From Streptomyces violaceusniger Tu 4113 (GTDB lineage Bacteria; Actinomycetota; Actinomycetes; Streptomycetales; Streptomycetaceae), in the NCBI RefSeq assembly GCF_000147815.2, contig NC_015957.1, positions 10,354,001-10,418,000 of the forward strand: a stretch of DNA of 64,000 nucleotides, read 5' to 3'. Made by a program: the position numbers and the translations under genes. How positions within the stretch are numbered: the stretch's first letter is position 1; the number at the start of each line of letters is the position of its first letter. Shown here in pieces: positions 35,207 to 45,576 of the stretch. The notes beneath the pieces were generated by a model. The model made no database searches and had not been told where the DNA came from. It was given only the letters and a program-made list of their open reading frames with translations.

Positions 35207-36043
35207 ATGCTCGGCGTCGTGGAAAACCACTCCTTGCCCCGGACAGCCGCCTTCTTTGACCTGGACAAGACGGTCATTGCGAAGTCAAGCGCGTTCACCT
35301 TCAGCAAGTCCTTCTACCAGGGTGGCCTGATCAACCGCCGCGCTGTACTGCGTACCGCCTATGCGCAGTTCGTCTTCCTCGCCGGCGGCGCCGATCACGA
35401 CCAGATGGAACGGATCCGCGCATACCTCTCGGCGCTGTGCCGCGGATGGAATGTCCAGCAGGTGAAGGAGATCGTCGCCGAGACCTTGCACGATCTGATC
35501 GACCCCATCATCTACGACGAGGCCGCCTCGCTCATTGAGGAGCACCACATCGCCGGCCGCGATGTGGTGATCGTGAGCACCTCCGGAGCGGAGGTGGTCG
35601 AGCCGATCGGCGAGCTTCTGGGCGCGGACCGCGTGGTGGCCACCCGCATGGTCGTCGAGGACGGAGTCTTCACCGGAGAGGTGGAGTACTACGCCTATGG
35701 CCCGACGAAGGCGGAGGCGATCGCCGAGTTGGCGGAGTCGGAGGGCTACGACTTGTCACGCTGTTACGCCTACAGCGATTCGGCGACCGATCTCCCGATG
35801 CTGGAGTCGGTCGGCCACCCTCATACGGTCAACCCGGACCGGGCGCTGCGGCGTGAGGCTGCGGCCCGCGGCTGGCCGGTGCTCTCCTTCAACCGCCCGG
35901 TCCGGCTGAAGCAGCGCAGGCCCTCGCTCTCCATGCCACCGCGCCCGGTGCTCGCCGTGGCGGCGGCCGTCGGCGCGGCCGCCGCCACCGCCGGGCTGGT
36001 GTGGTACACCAATCGGCGCCGCGCCCTTTATGCCCGCGTTTAG
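35207..36043 (+). CDS. HAD-superfamily hydrolase (HAD-IB, SerB/CicA-like)
   Basis: 278 residues. Motif I is AAFFDLDKTVIA (nucleophile and acid Asp, about residues 15-17); motif II is VIVSTSG; the catalytic Lys is in GPTKAEAI; motif III/IV is YAYSDSATDLPML. A C-terminal membrane helix (VLAVAAAVGAAAATAGLVWY) anchors it. The family dephosphorylates small substrates; the S. coelicolor and M. tuberculosis (Rv3661) versions are linked to the tad genes and to differentiation. ATG 35207 is chosen by comparison with relatives; the frame is open further up, through the 6C RNA, without homology. Confidence 0.9.
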   Translation: MLGVVENHSLPRTAAFFDLDKTVIAKSSAFTFSKSFYQGGLINRRAVLRTAYAQFVFLAGGADHDQMERIRAYLSALCRGWNVQQVKEIVAETLHDLIDPIIYDEAASLIEEHHIAGRDVVIVSTSGAEVVEPIGELLGADRVVATRMVVEDGVFTGEVEYYAYGPTKAEAIAELAESEGYDLSRCYAYSDSATDLPMLESVGHPHTVNPDRALRREAAARGWPVLSFNRPVRLKQRRPSLSMPPRPVLAVAAAVGAAAATAGLVWYTNRRRALYARV

Positions 36044-36057
36044 GGGTAATACCAAAG

Positions 36058-36330
36058 ATCTGCGGTGAGGGGTTCCACTTGGCCTCTCGCAGGAGTACAA
36101 AGGAATCGACGGCCCGCGAGACCAGGGGTATCCGGGAGGAAACCCTCAGACGCCAAGGCCCCACGGACCGAGCACAGACGCTGAGCACCCACGCGACGTC
36201 GACCCGTCGATTACGGGCCAGCCGCACCAGGTGACGGGCATAAGTTCCCGACCTGATGGGCGAATGAGATTGCACGCATGGTAACCCGGTAGCTGTGCCA
36301 GCGGCGGTGCCCACGGGTACCGCCGCAACT
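36058..36330 (+). ncRNA. probable Ms1/MTS2823-type RNA (Streptomyces scr3559 type)
   Basis: This gap between the HAD gene and the Fic-like gene contains no credible frame. It is highly structured: CTGCG/CGCAG, GAGGAAACCCTC, and a stem CAGGTGACGGG with CCCGACCTG near its end. It ends with a terminator-like hairpin (GCGGCGGT/ACCGCCGC, 36300-36327). TAATAC at 36047-36052 could be its -10 box. In M. tuberculosis, MTS2823 (Ms1) lies between the orthologues of the two flanking genes on this strand. Ms1 binds core RNA polymerase, unlike 6S RNA. The call rests on position and structure, so its ends are approximate. Confidence 0.6.
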
Positions 36331-36436
36331 CTTGTCAGGCGTCAGGCCGCTCCCGCCCAGCCTCCGCTCTTGCCCAGCCCCAGACCGCCGTTCCGGCCGT
36401 GGACCGCCCTTCCGGCATCGGCCCGCTATTCCGGCG

Positions 36437-37264
36437 TCAGGCCGCCCCGCGCTGCAGGGCCTCGCAGACCGCCGTGGACTCCCGCACCCCGAGCTCAACC
36501 GCCCGTCCGCAGTGCGCGATCCACACCGCCATGCCCTCCGGCGTCCCGGACGCATAGCCCTCCAACGCCGCCATGTACGGCGCGACGCCCAGCTCCGCGT
36601 ACCCCATCTCGGCCGGGCAGATCGACCTCGGATCGAGGCCGCTGCCGACCAGCACGATCCGTTCGGCCGCGCGCGCCACCAGACCATTGCGGGAGACAAA
36701 GGGCCGCAGGGCGAGCAGTTCGCCATGCACCACCGCCGCCGTCACCAGCGCCGGAGCCTCGCTGCCCGCGAGCAGCAGCCGAGCCAACCCATCGAGACGC
36801 CCCGCCACCTCGTCCGCGTCCGGCAGCGGCAGATCGGACCCGATCAGCGGCTCGTCCACCGGCTCACCCGGCTGCCGGGGGCGTCCGACCCCCTCATCGC
36901 CCTCCGCCCCGCCCGCCGCGATCAGATGCAGCCGAGCCAGAACGCGCAGCGGCGACTGACGCCAGATGCTCAGCAACTGCCCTGCCTCGGCGGTCAGCCG
37001 CAGCGCCGCCCCCACCGTGCGCGGCTCGCCCTCGGCCCCGAAGTCGGTGCGGCGGCGCACCTCTTCCAGCGCCCAGTCCGCACCGGCCAGCGCGGCGGAG
37101 CCCCGCGCCCCGCGCAACGCCGCCTCGGAGGTGACCTCATTGCTGCGGCGGCGCATCACCCGGTGTCCGTAGACCCGGTCCACCGCCTTCCGTACGGCGT
37201 TCACGGACTCGGCCACACCGGGCAGCGCGGCCAGGGCGGCGAGCGGATCAGCTGACGTACTCAT
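36437..37264 (-). CDS. Fic-like protein with degenerate motif
   Basis: 275 residues, helical. Near the C-terminal half, VVHGELLALRPFVSRNGLVARAAERIVL aligns with the Fic signature HPFxxGNGRxxR, but the His, the first Gly and the first Arg of the motif are changed (RPF, SRNGL). An active AMP-transferase is therefore unlikely. A VTSEAALRGARGSAAL segment near residue 45 recalls the inhibitory helix of Fic proteins. Similar actinobacterial proteins (Rv3662c position) are often named oxidoreductases without support. ATG 37264; a longer open frame upstream overlaps the promoter of the next, divergent gene. Confidence 0.75.
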   Translation of the reverse strand: MSTSADPLAALAALPGVAESVNAVRKAVDRVYGHRVMRRRSNEVTSEAALRGARGSAALAGADWALEEVRRRTDFGAEGEPRTVGAALRLTAEAGQLLSIWRQSPLRVLARLHLIAAGGAEGDEGVGRPRQPGEPVDEPLIGSDLPLPDADEVAGRLDGLARLLLAGSEAPALVTAAVVHGELLALRPFVSRNGLVARAAERIVLVGSGLDPRSICPAEMGYAELGVAPYMAALEGYASGTPEGMAVWIAHCGRAVELGVRESTAVCEALQRGAA

Positions 37265-37366
37265 GAGTACGACACTACGCACCCCACACCGGGCACCCCT
37301 CGTTGGAGTGGTGTTCTTCACGTAAATCCCGCATGGTCCGCGATCACTCACCTACGCTAGGTGAAC

Positions 37367-38371
37367 ATGAAGATCGCTTTCGTAGGCAAGGGTGGAAGCG
37401 GCAAGACCACGCTGTCGTCGCTGTTCATCCGCCATCTCGCCGCCGCCCACGCCCCCGTCGTCGCCGTCGACGCCGATATCAACCAACATCTGGGCGTGGC
37501 GCTCGGACTCGACGAGGCGGAGGCCGCCGCACTGCCCGCCATGGGCGCCCATCTCCCGCTGATCAAGGACTATTTGCGCGGCACGAACCCCCGCATCGCC
37601 TCCGCCGAGACCATGATCAAGACCACCCCGCCGGGCGAGGGGTCGCGGCTGCTGCGGATCGGCGAGGACAACCCCGTCTACCAGGCATGCGCCCGCGCCC
37701 TGCGGCTCGACGACGGGGCGGTGCGGCTGATGGCGACCGGCCCCTTCACCGAATCCGATCTCGGCGTCGCCTGCTACCACTCCAAGGTCGGCGCGATCGA
37801 GCTGTGCCTGAACCATCTCGTCGACGGGCCCGGCGAGTTCGTCGTTGTCGACATGACGGCGGGCAGCGACTCCTTCGCCTCCGGCCTCTTCACCCGCTTC
37901 GACATGACGTTCCTGGTGGCCGAGCCCACGCGTAAGGGCGTGTCCGTCTACCGCCAGTACAAGGAGTACGCCCGCGACTTCGATGTGGCGCTCCGGGTGG
38001 TCGGCAACAAGGTGCAGGGCCCGGACGACCTGGACTTCCTCCGCGCGGAGGTGGGCGATGACCTCCTGGTCGCGTTCGGCCACTCCGACTGGGTCCGGGC
38101 GATGGAGAAGGGCCGTGCGCCCCGGTTCGAGGAGCTTGAGGAGCCGAACCGCGACGCGTTGCGGACTCTGCGGGACGCTGCCGACGCCTCGTACGAGCGG
38201 CGCGACTGGCAGCGGTACACCCGCCAGATGGTGCATTTCCACCTGAAGAACGCGCAGAGCTGGGGGAACGCGAAGACGGGTGCCGATCTGGCCGCCCAGG
38301 TCGACCCCGCCTTCGCGCTGCGGGAGTTCGCACCGGAGGAGGGTTCGGCGGCTACTCCCGCTCCCGCTTAG
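37367..38371 (+). CDS. CooC/MinD-like P-loop ATPase
   Basis: 334 residues. The deviant Walker A is FVGKGGSGKTTLSS (about residues 5-18), then VVAVDADINQHLGVALG, the switch region DMTAGSDSFASG, and VVGNKVQGPDD, the N/K nucleotide-specificity loop. The family includes CooC, which loads nickel into carbon monoxide dehydrogenase, but no such enzyme is encoded here. The Streptomyces paralogue probably acts on something else. Start ATG 37367 or GTG 37361 two codons before; AGGTG lies just upstream. Its last 20 bases overlap the tail of the convergent lipoprotein gene. Confidence 0.85.
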   Translation: MKIAFVGKGGSGKTTLSSLFIRHLAAAHAPVVAVDADINQHLGVALGLDEAEAAALPAMGAHLPLIKDYLRGTNPRIASAETMIKTTPPGEGSRLLRIGEDNPVYQACARALRLDDGAVRLMATGPFTESDLGVACYHSKVGAIELCLNHLVDGPGEFVVVDMTAGSDSFASGLFTRFDMTFLVAEPTRKGVSVYRQYKEYARDFDVALRVVGNKVQGPDDLDFLRAEVGDDLLVAFGHSDWVRAMEKGRAPRFEELEEPNRDALRTLRDAADASYERRDWQRYTRQMVHFHLKNAQSWGNAKTGADLAAQVDPAFALREFAPEEGSAATPAPA

Positions 38372-39770
38372 CCGTATGCGTGTGGTGCTCGGACGTCCGT
38401 TCATGCGCAGGTTCGCGGTCGGACGTCCGCCTGCGCTCGCCCGCGTGCTGATCCATGTGCTTGCTCTCGGAGACGTGCTTGCCCTCTGAGACGTGCTTCC
38501 CGGGTACGCCCGGCTCAGCGGCCAGGTAGCTCCTCCAGCCGCCCGGCGGCCGCCTCCCGACGTCCAGCACCCGCAGCTTCTCGAGGACGCGGGGGTTCTG
38601 CGCGTCCAGCCAGCCGGCCAGTTGCTTGAAGGAGACGCAGCGCACCCCCTTGCGTGGACAGACCTCCTTGATGACGTCCTCCACGGCGCGCATATACGTT
38701 CCGCCGTTCCAGGACTCGAAGTGGTTGCCGATGAACAGCGGCGCCCGGTTGCCCTCGTACGCGCGGTCGAAGGCGGCGAGCAGGCCATCGCGCATCGGAC
38801 GGCCCCAGGTGGAGCGCTTGGGTCGCTTGCCCCCCTTCTTACGCGGCTTGTTGGCGAGGAAGTTGTAGTCCATGGAGAGCGTCTCGAACGAGCGGCCCGG
38901 TACGGGGATCTGCTGCAGCGGGAAGTCCCAGATTCCGTGGATCTTGCGGGGCCAGATCTGCAGCCCGCCGGGCGAGCTCGCGTCATAGCGCCATCCCAGC
39001 TTCGCGGCCGCCCGGATCAGCTTCTTCTGCCCCTCCAGACAGGGCGCACGGCCGCCGATGAGTTCCTTGCCGTAGTCGAAGGGCAGCGGTTTCTCGTGCT
39101 CCAGACCGGAGTTGGTCTTCCAGTTCTCGACGAACGACTCGGCCTGCTGGATCTCGCTGGTCCACTGCCGCGCCGACCAGGTGCCGACTCCGCGCTTGCG
39201 TCCGCAGAAGTGACCGTTGAAGTGGGTGCCGATCTCATTGCCGTCCAGCCAGGCGCCGCGGAGCTGCTCCACCGTGGCCTTGATGCCCTTGACGTCGTTG
39301 AAGCCGATGGACGAGGCGCCGCGCCGATGCCTGGGCGGATCGTAGAGGTATCGCTTCTCCGCGGGCAGCAGGTACACACCACTGAGGAAGTACGTCATCG
39401 TCGCGCCGTACTTCCTGCCGACCGCGCGGAAGTGGGAGAACAGCTTCTGTTTGTCCTGCCCGGCGCCGTCCCAGGAGAAGACGACGAACTGCGGTGGTCT
39501 CTCGCCCGGTTCAAGCCGCTCGGCCTTCGGCTGATGGGGCTGCGGGCCGGTGTCGGAGGTCGATCCGTCGCCGATGAGCCGTACCGCCTTCGGAGCCTTG
39601 TCGGGGTGGTTCGGCACCCCCGGGCCCTTCTGCGGGCCGTCTCTGTCGTGGCGCGGGCCCGCGGTGCCGCCCGGTCCATGGGGCTGGGCGGAGTCTCCTG
39701 AGCAGCCGACCGGCATGGAGAGCGCCACGACCGTGGCCAGCAGTGCAGTGACGTTTCTTCTGGCCCTCAT
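38352..39770 (-). CDS. polysaccharide deacetylase-like lipoprotein
   Basis: 472 residues. The signal peptide MRARRNVTALLATVVALSM is followed by PVGCSG, a weak lipobox (Cys about 23). After a proline-rich linker, the domain begins FVVFSWDGAG and contains TYFLSGVYLLP, GNEIGTHFNGHFCG (the HxxxH-type metal site, reading THFNGH) and LFIGNHFESWNGG. This is a divergent NodB/polysaccharide-deacetylase fold; Asp-His-His could bind zinc, but GNHFE departs from the norm. After about residue 420 a His/Arg/Glu-rich tail follows, with repeats of SEGKHVSESKH. It is likely anchored outside the cell and acts on a cell-wall glycan. Confidence 0.78.
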   Translation of the reverse strand: MRARRNVTALLATVVALSMPVGCSGDSAQPHGPGGTAGPRHDRDGPQKGPGVPNHPDKAPKAVRLIGDGSTSDTGPQPHQPKAERLEPGERPPQFVVFSWDGAGQDKQKLFSHFRAVGRKYGATMTYFLSGVYLLPAEKRYLYDPPRHRRGASSIGFNDVKGIKATVEQLRGAWLDGNEIGTHFNGHFCGRKRGVGTWSARQWTSEIQQAESFVENWKTNSGLEHEKPLPFDYGKELIGGRAPCLEGQKKLIRAAAKLGWRYDASSPGGLQIWPRKIHGIWDFPLQQIPVPGRSFETLSMDYNFLANKPRKKGGKRPKRSTWGRPMRDGLLAAFDRAYEGNRAPLFIGNHFESWNGGTYMRAVEDVIKEVCPRKGVRCVSFKQLAGWLDAQNPRVLEKLRVLDVGRRPPGGWRSYLAAEPGVPGKHVSEGKHVSESKHMDQHAGERRRTSDREPAHERTSEHHTHTAKRERE

Positions 39771-40047
39771 ACCGCCACCTCGTCCCTCGCGTCGCGCTGT
39801 GTCCAGGAGATCCGGCCGGATGGGAGCCAACCTCGCATGGATCGAGGAAAAGACAGAGGATGACAAGGCGTTTTAAATGACTATTCACCCTATAGGGGGA
39901 ATAACGGCCCGCTTCCGCCCAAAAGACTTCCCAGCGACTTTACTCAGCATTACGATTCATTTACCAACGCTTGGGATTCAGTACCGCAGTACGCCGTGAC
40001 CCACGGCCGCGCCGCTATCCGCGACCGAAGCCCCGGAGGAGACGGGA

Positions 40048-41265
40048 ATGTTGAAGCTCTTGGACCGGATCCACCGGGTCTCCCGCCACAGACGTGGAGA
40101 TCCCTCCCCCTCGGCCATCCTCTTCCCGTTCGCCGCTCCTCTCTCCCTGGTCGTCACCCCGGCCTCACTGGGCATCGCATGGGCTTGCGGCGCCTCGCTC
40201 GGAGCGGGGCTCACGGTCGCCGCTGCAGCCCTCGCGGTCACCCTCCTCACGATCGCTCTGCTCACGGTGCTCCCCCGGTCCTCGGGCTCCGGACGGGCGG
40301 CGGCCGATGGACGGCCGACTCGGCGGGTCGCGGAGGCGGGAGGCGCCCGGGCCTGCCGGCCGTGGACGCCTTGGCGTGATCACCACTGCACCCGTCCCGC
40401 CCCGGCGGCCGCGGGCGTCGACGGGCACGCAGGCGGTCAGTTGCTCGGCGGGGTGAGCGCGTTCCAGCGCCATACGGCACCGCTGGTCCGCGACGAGCTG
40501 GCCCGGCTGGCGCGGGAGGGGCAGCGGCCCAGCCAGCTATTCCTCACCTGCGCCGACTCCCGCCTGGTCACCAGCATGATCACCTCCAGTGGCCCCGGCG
40601 ACCTGTTCACCGTTCGCAACGTCGGCAATCTGGTGCCGCCATCGGGCGCCGACGGCTCCTGCGACTCTGTGGGCGCGGCGATCGACTATGCGGTGGAGGT
40701 GCTGAAGGTCAGCAGCATCACGGTGTGCGGACACTCCGGATGCGGTGCGATGCATGCGCTGCTCGGCTCATCGGCGCCGCCCCGAACGCCGCCCCAGCCC
40801 GGGACCGGGGTATCCACCGGCGGGGACCCTACGCCGCTGGAGCGCTCGCCGCTTGAGCGCTGGCTGCGCCACGGCAGACCGGCGCTGGCGCGGATGGAGC
40901 GGATCGATCGACTGGGGCGCGGCGAGGTCGCCCTGTCGAGCCGGCCGATCGCCGACGATGTGGAGCGGCTGGCGCTGGTCAATGTGCGACAGCAGCTCGA
41001 CCATCTGATGGAGCACGCCTGTGTGGCACGGCGGGTGGCGGAGGGCGGGCTGGCGCTGCATGGAATGTATTTCCACGTGGCGGAGGCGCAGGCGTATGTC
41101 CTGGACACAGGCTCGGGGAGATTCCTGCCCGTCCGTCCGGGCCATGGCGCACCGATGCCCGCCTGCCTCGCCACGGCGGCCCCCACCCAGGCCGGAAGCG
41201 GATGTTCCGGCGTCGCGGAGCGGGGAGGGGACCCCGTCCAGGGGGCCCTGGAGCTGGGGCGGTGA
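40048..41265 (+). CDS. beta-carbonic anhydrase with a remnant SulP-like membrane N-terminus
   Basis: 405 residues. The C-terminal beta-carbonic anhydrase (about 130-370) has FLTCADSRL, FTVRNVGN and CGHSGCGAM, with the zinc ligands Cys, His and Cys and the Asp-Arg dyad. It begins QLLGGVSAFQRHTAPLVRDELARL, as in Streptomyces SulP-carbonic anhydrase fusions. The first 80 residues hold two helices (AAPLSLVVTPASLGIAWACGAS and next) that resemble the start of a SulP transporter, but the transporter core and STAS domain are absent. A Pro/Arg-rich stretch joins the parts. Start ATG 40048 has GGAGGAGAC upstream. Confidence 0.85.
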   Translation: MLKLLDRIHRVSRHRRGDPSPSAILFPFAAPLSLVVTPASLGIAWACGASLGAGLTVAAAALAVTLLTIALLTVLPRSSGSGRAAADGRPTRRVAEAGGARACRPWTPWRDHHCTRPAPAAAGVDGHAGGQLLGGVSAFQRHTAPLVRDELARLAREGQRPSQLFLTCADSRLVTSMITSSGPGDLFTVRNVGNLVPPSGADGSCDSVGAAIDYAVEVLKVSSITVCGHSGCGAMHALLGSSAPPRTPPQPGTGVSTGGDPTPLERSPLERWLRHGRPALARMERIDRLGRGEVALSSRPIADDVERLALVNVRQQLDHLMEHACVARRVAEGGLALHGMYFHVAEAQAYVLDTGSGRFLPVRPGHGAPMPACLATAAPTQAGSGCSGVAERGGDPVQGALELGR

Positions 41266-41379
41266 CATAGACCATGACAGGTCTAAACCAATTTTCGGCG
41301 ACAGCCCTTGTCAGGGTGTGCCGTTGGCTGATGAGCTATGGCCTGGGACACAACGGACACCCTGGGAATGGGAGATGTC

Positions 41380-43341
<1,962 letters not shown>

Positions 43342-43435
43342 TCCGACCCGCCCAGGGTCGGCACACCAAAAGCGCCAGAGGCATCACAGGCACCACATCG
43401 GCACCACAGGCGCAGCATGAGCACCACATGAGCGA

Positions 43436-43464
43436 GGGGCGCTTCCGCCAGGCGGGGGCGCCCC
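43436..43464 (+). terminator. acs terminator
   Basis: GGGGCGC (43436-43442) pairs with GCGCCCC (43458-43464); inner CCGCC and GGCGG extend the stem. It lies 95 bases after the acs stop. GCACCACA-like direct repeats fill the space between (43380-43430). Confidence 0.7.
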
Positions 43465-43593
43465 TGGCCGTGATTGCCGCAGGTGGCTGTCGCATGAAAA
43501 TTACGACAAGATGAGGGACAGGAGCGCCGGGAAGTCTGGTCGGCATACGCCACACGTGTATCCGCACCACCGACTCACCCAGGAGGCCCGCCT

Positions 43594-44985
43594 GTGGCCG
43601 CGCCCACCAGCCGCAAGTTCCTCGGACGCCTGTCGCTGCCCGAGCGGACGTTCGTCGTCGACGCGCTGCGCACCGAGACCGTCGGCGGTGTGATCCTCCT
43701 CGTGGCCGCCATCGTGGCGCTGATCCTCGCCAACACCCCGCTCAGCAGCCTTTACGGCGACATCAAGGACTTCTCCTTCGGTCCCCGGGCGCTGCATCTG
43801 CACCTCTCGGTCGCCTCCTGGGCCACCGACGGCCTGCTCACGATCTTCTTCTTCGTCGCCGGTATCGAGCTCAAGCGTGAACTGGTCGCGGGCGAGCTGC
43901 GTGACCCCAAGGCGGCCGCGCTGCCCGTGATCGCCGCCGTCTGCGGCATGGCCGTGCCCGCCCTCGTCTATGTCGCCGTCAGCGCGAGCGGCAACGGCGG
44001 CCTCAAGGGCTGGGCGGTGCCGACCGCCACCGATATCGCCTTCGCGCTCGCCGTCCTCGCCGTGCTCGGCACCGCCCTGCCCGCCGCACTGCGCGCCTTC
44101 CTGCTCACCCTCGCGGTCGTCGACGACCTCGGCGCCATCCTGATCATCGCGATCTTCTTCACCCAGCACATCAACTTCATCGCACTGGGCCTGTCCGTCG
44201 CCGCGCTCGTCCTCGTCTGGCTGCTGCACCGCAAGGGCGTCCGGACGGCCTGGATCCATCTCCCCCTCGCCGTGGTGGCCTGGGCGCTGATGCACGCCAG
44301 CGGTGTGCACGCCACCATCGCCGGTGTCGCGATGGGCCTGATGCTGCGCTGCACCGTACGGGAGGGCGAGGAGCGCTCCCCCGCCGAGCGCGTCGAGCAC
44401 CGGCTGCGCCCTGTGTCGGCGGGCGTGGCGGTGCCGCTGTTCGCCCTGTTCGCAGCCGGGGTGCCGCTCTCCGGCAGCGCCGTGGCGGATGTCTTCACCC
44501 GCCCGGAGACTCTCGGCGTGGTCCTCGGCCTCGTCGTGGGCAAGGCCGTCGGCGTCTTCGGCGGCTCCTGGTGCGCCGCCCGCTTCACCAGAGCCGAGCT
44601 GAACGAGGATCTGGCCTGGGCCGATGTCTTCGCGGTGGCCGCCCTCGCCGGAATCGGCTTCACCGTCTCCCTCCTCATCGGCGAACTCGCCTTCCCCGGC
44701 GATCCCGCGCTCGCCGGGGAAATCAAGACGGCGGTCCTCATCGGCTCGCTGAGCGCCGCCCTGTTCGCCGGCATCCTCCTCAAGCTGCGCAACACCACCT
44801 ACCAGCGGCTGTGTCAGGAGGAGGAGCGGGACGAGGACATGGACGGCATCCCGGACGTCTATGAGCTGGACAGCCCCGAATACCACCTGCGGATGGCCGC
44901 CATTCACGAGGCAAAGGCCGCCGAGCACCGGCGGCTTGCCGAAGTGGCCGCCGCGAACGACTCCGGCGACGATGGTCCGGCATGA
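43594..44985 (+). CDS. nhaA: sodium/proton antiporter NhaA
   Basis: 463 residues, about 11-12 membrane helices. The core has ELKRELVAGELRDPKAAALP, PTATDIAFALAVL and the paired aspartates in LTLAVVDDLGAILIIAIFF (about residue 178), which bind Na+ and protons. MHASGVHATIAGVAMGLMLR is the conserved C-terminal segment. It exports Na+ in exchange for protons, active at high pH. The C-terminal 50 residues are a charged cytosolic tail. GTG 43594 is chosen because AGGAGG lies six bases upstream. Confidence 0.97.
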   Translation: MAAPTSRKFLGRLSLPERTFVVDALRTETVGGVILLVAAIVALILANTPLSSLYGDIKDFSFGPRALHLHLSVASWATDGLLTIFFFVAGIELKRELVAGELRDPKAAALPVIAAVCGMAVPALVYVAVSASGNGGLKGWAVPTATDIAFALAVLAVLGTALPAALRAFLLTLAVVDDLGAILIIAIFFTQHINFIALGLSVAALVLVWLLHRKGVRTAWIHLPLAVVAWALMHASGVHATIAGVAMGLMLRCTVREGEERSPAERVEHRLRPVSAGVAVPLFALFAAGVPLSGSAVADVFTRPETLGVVLGLVVGKAVGVFGGSWCAARFTRAELNEDLAWADVFAVAALAGIGFTVSLLIGELAFPGDPALAGEIKTAVLIGSLSAALFAGILLKLRNTTYQRLCQEEERDEDMDGIPDVYELDSPEYHLRMAAIHEAKAAEHRRLAEVAAANDSGDDGPA

Positions 44986-45114
44986 TCTGAGAGGCTTGAC
45001 GCCCGCAGAAATGCGCAGAAGACGTAGCAAGCACAGATGACGTACCAAGCGAGACGTACCAAGCGCGGACGGCGCAGCACGAGCGAAGACGCACAAGAGC
45101 AGAGGGAGATGGCG

Positions 45115-45576
45115 ATGAGCGCAGCCGACGACGGCGGCAACCGCAGCCTCGGCAAGCTGGTGGCGACGGCGACCACCGAGCTGTCGGCGCTGATGCACGA
45201 CGAGATCGCGCTGGCCAAGGCCGAGCTCCGGGTGGGGGCCAAGAAGGCCGCGGTCGGCAGCGGCGCGGGGATGGCGGCCGGGGTACTGCTGCTGTTCTCG
45301 CTGCCGGTGCTGAGCTTCGCCCTGGCCTACGGCATGCGCGCCTGGACCGGCCTCGGCCTCGCCTGGTGCTTTCTGATCGTGGGCGGTATCTACTGGCTGT
45401 TCGCCGGGATCCTGGGGCTGCTGGCGCTGCTCAAGTTCAAGAAGGTCAAGGCCCCGAAGCGGTCGATCGCCTCGTCCAAGGAGAGCGCCGCCGTACTGGG
45501 GAGCGTCAAGCCGCATCCGCGTGCCGAGAGCAATGGCGGACGCTCCGTGCGGGATATGACACGCTCGTCGGCATGA
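45115..45576 (+). CDS. actinobacterial holin-X (phage holin superfamily) membrane protein
   Basis: 153 residues. RSLGKLVATATTELSALMHDEIALAKAEL (about 9-37) is the amphipathic helix typical of the family, followed by two membrane helices (AGMAAGVLLLFSLPVLSFALAYG and CFLIVGGIYWLFAGILGLLALLKF) and a basic tail. Despite the name, it is a chromosomal actinobacterial protein and not evidence of a phage. ATG 45115 has AGAGGGAG six bases upstream; another ATG lies at 45109. The stop overlaps the next gene's ATG (ATGA). Confidence 0.87.
   Translation: MSAADDGGNRSLGKLVATATTELSALMHDEIALAKAELRVGAKKAAVGSGAGMAAGVLLLFSLPVLSFALAYGMRAWTGLGLAWCFLIVGGIYWLFAGILGLLALLKFKKVKAPKRSIASSKESAAVLGSVKPHPRAESNGGRSVRDMTRSSA

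Noticed and set aside
34909..35259. Plus-strand frame through the 6C RNA into the HAD gene
   Set aside because: Codon use is poor and it crosses the hairpins; the RNA hairpins explain the sequence better.
36244..36314. Minus-strand protein in the gap after the HAD gene
   Set aside because: No ribosome site or known motif; the region fits a structured plus-strand RNA at a conserved position.
43501..45516. 671-codon minus-strand frame opposite nhaA
   Set aside because: It is antisense to nhaA and is His/Gln/Gly-rich without motifs.
45115..45576. Holin-like gene as a sign of a prophage
   Set aside because: Holin-X proteins are ordinary actinobacterial chromosomal genes; no other phage gene is near.
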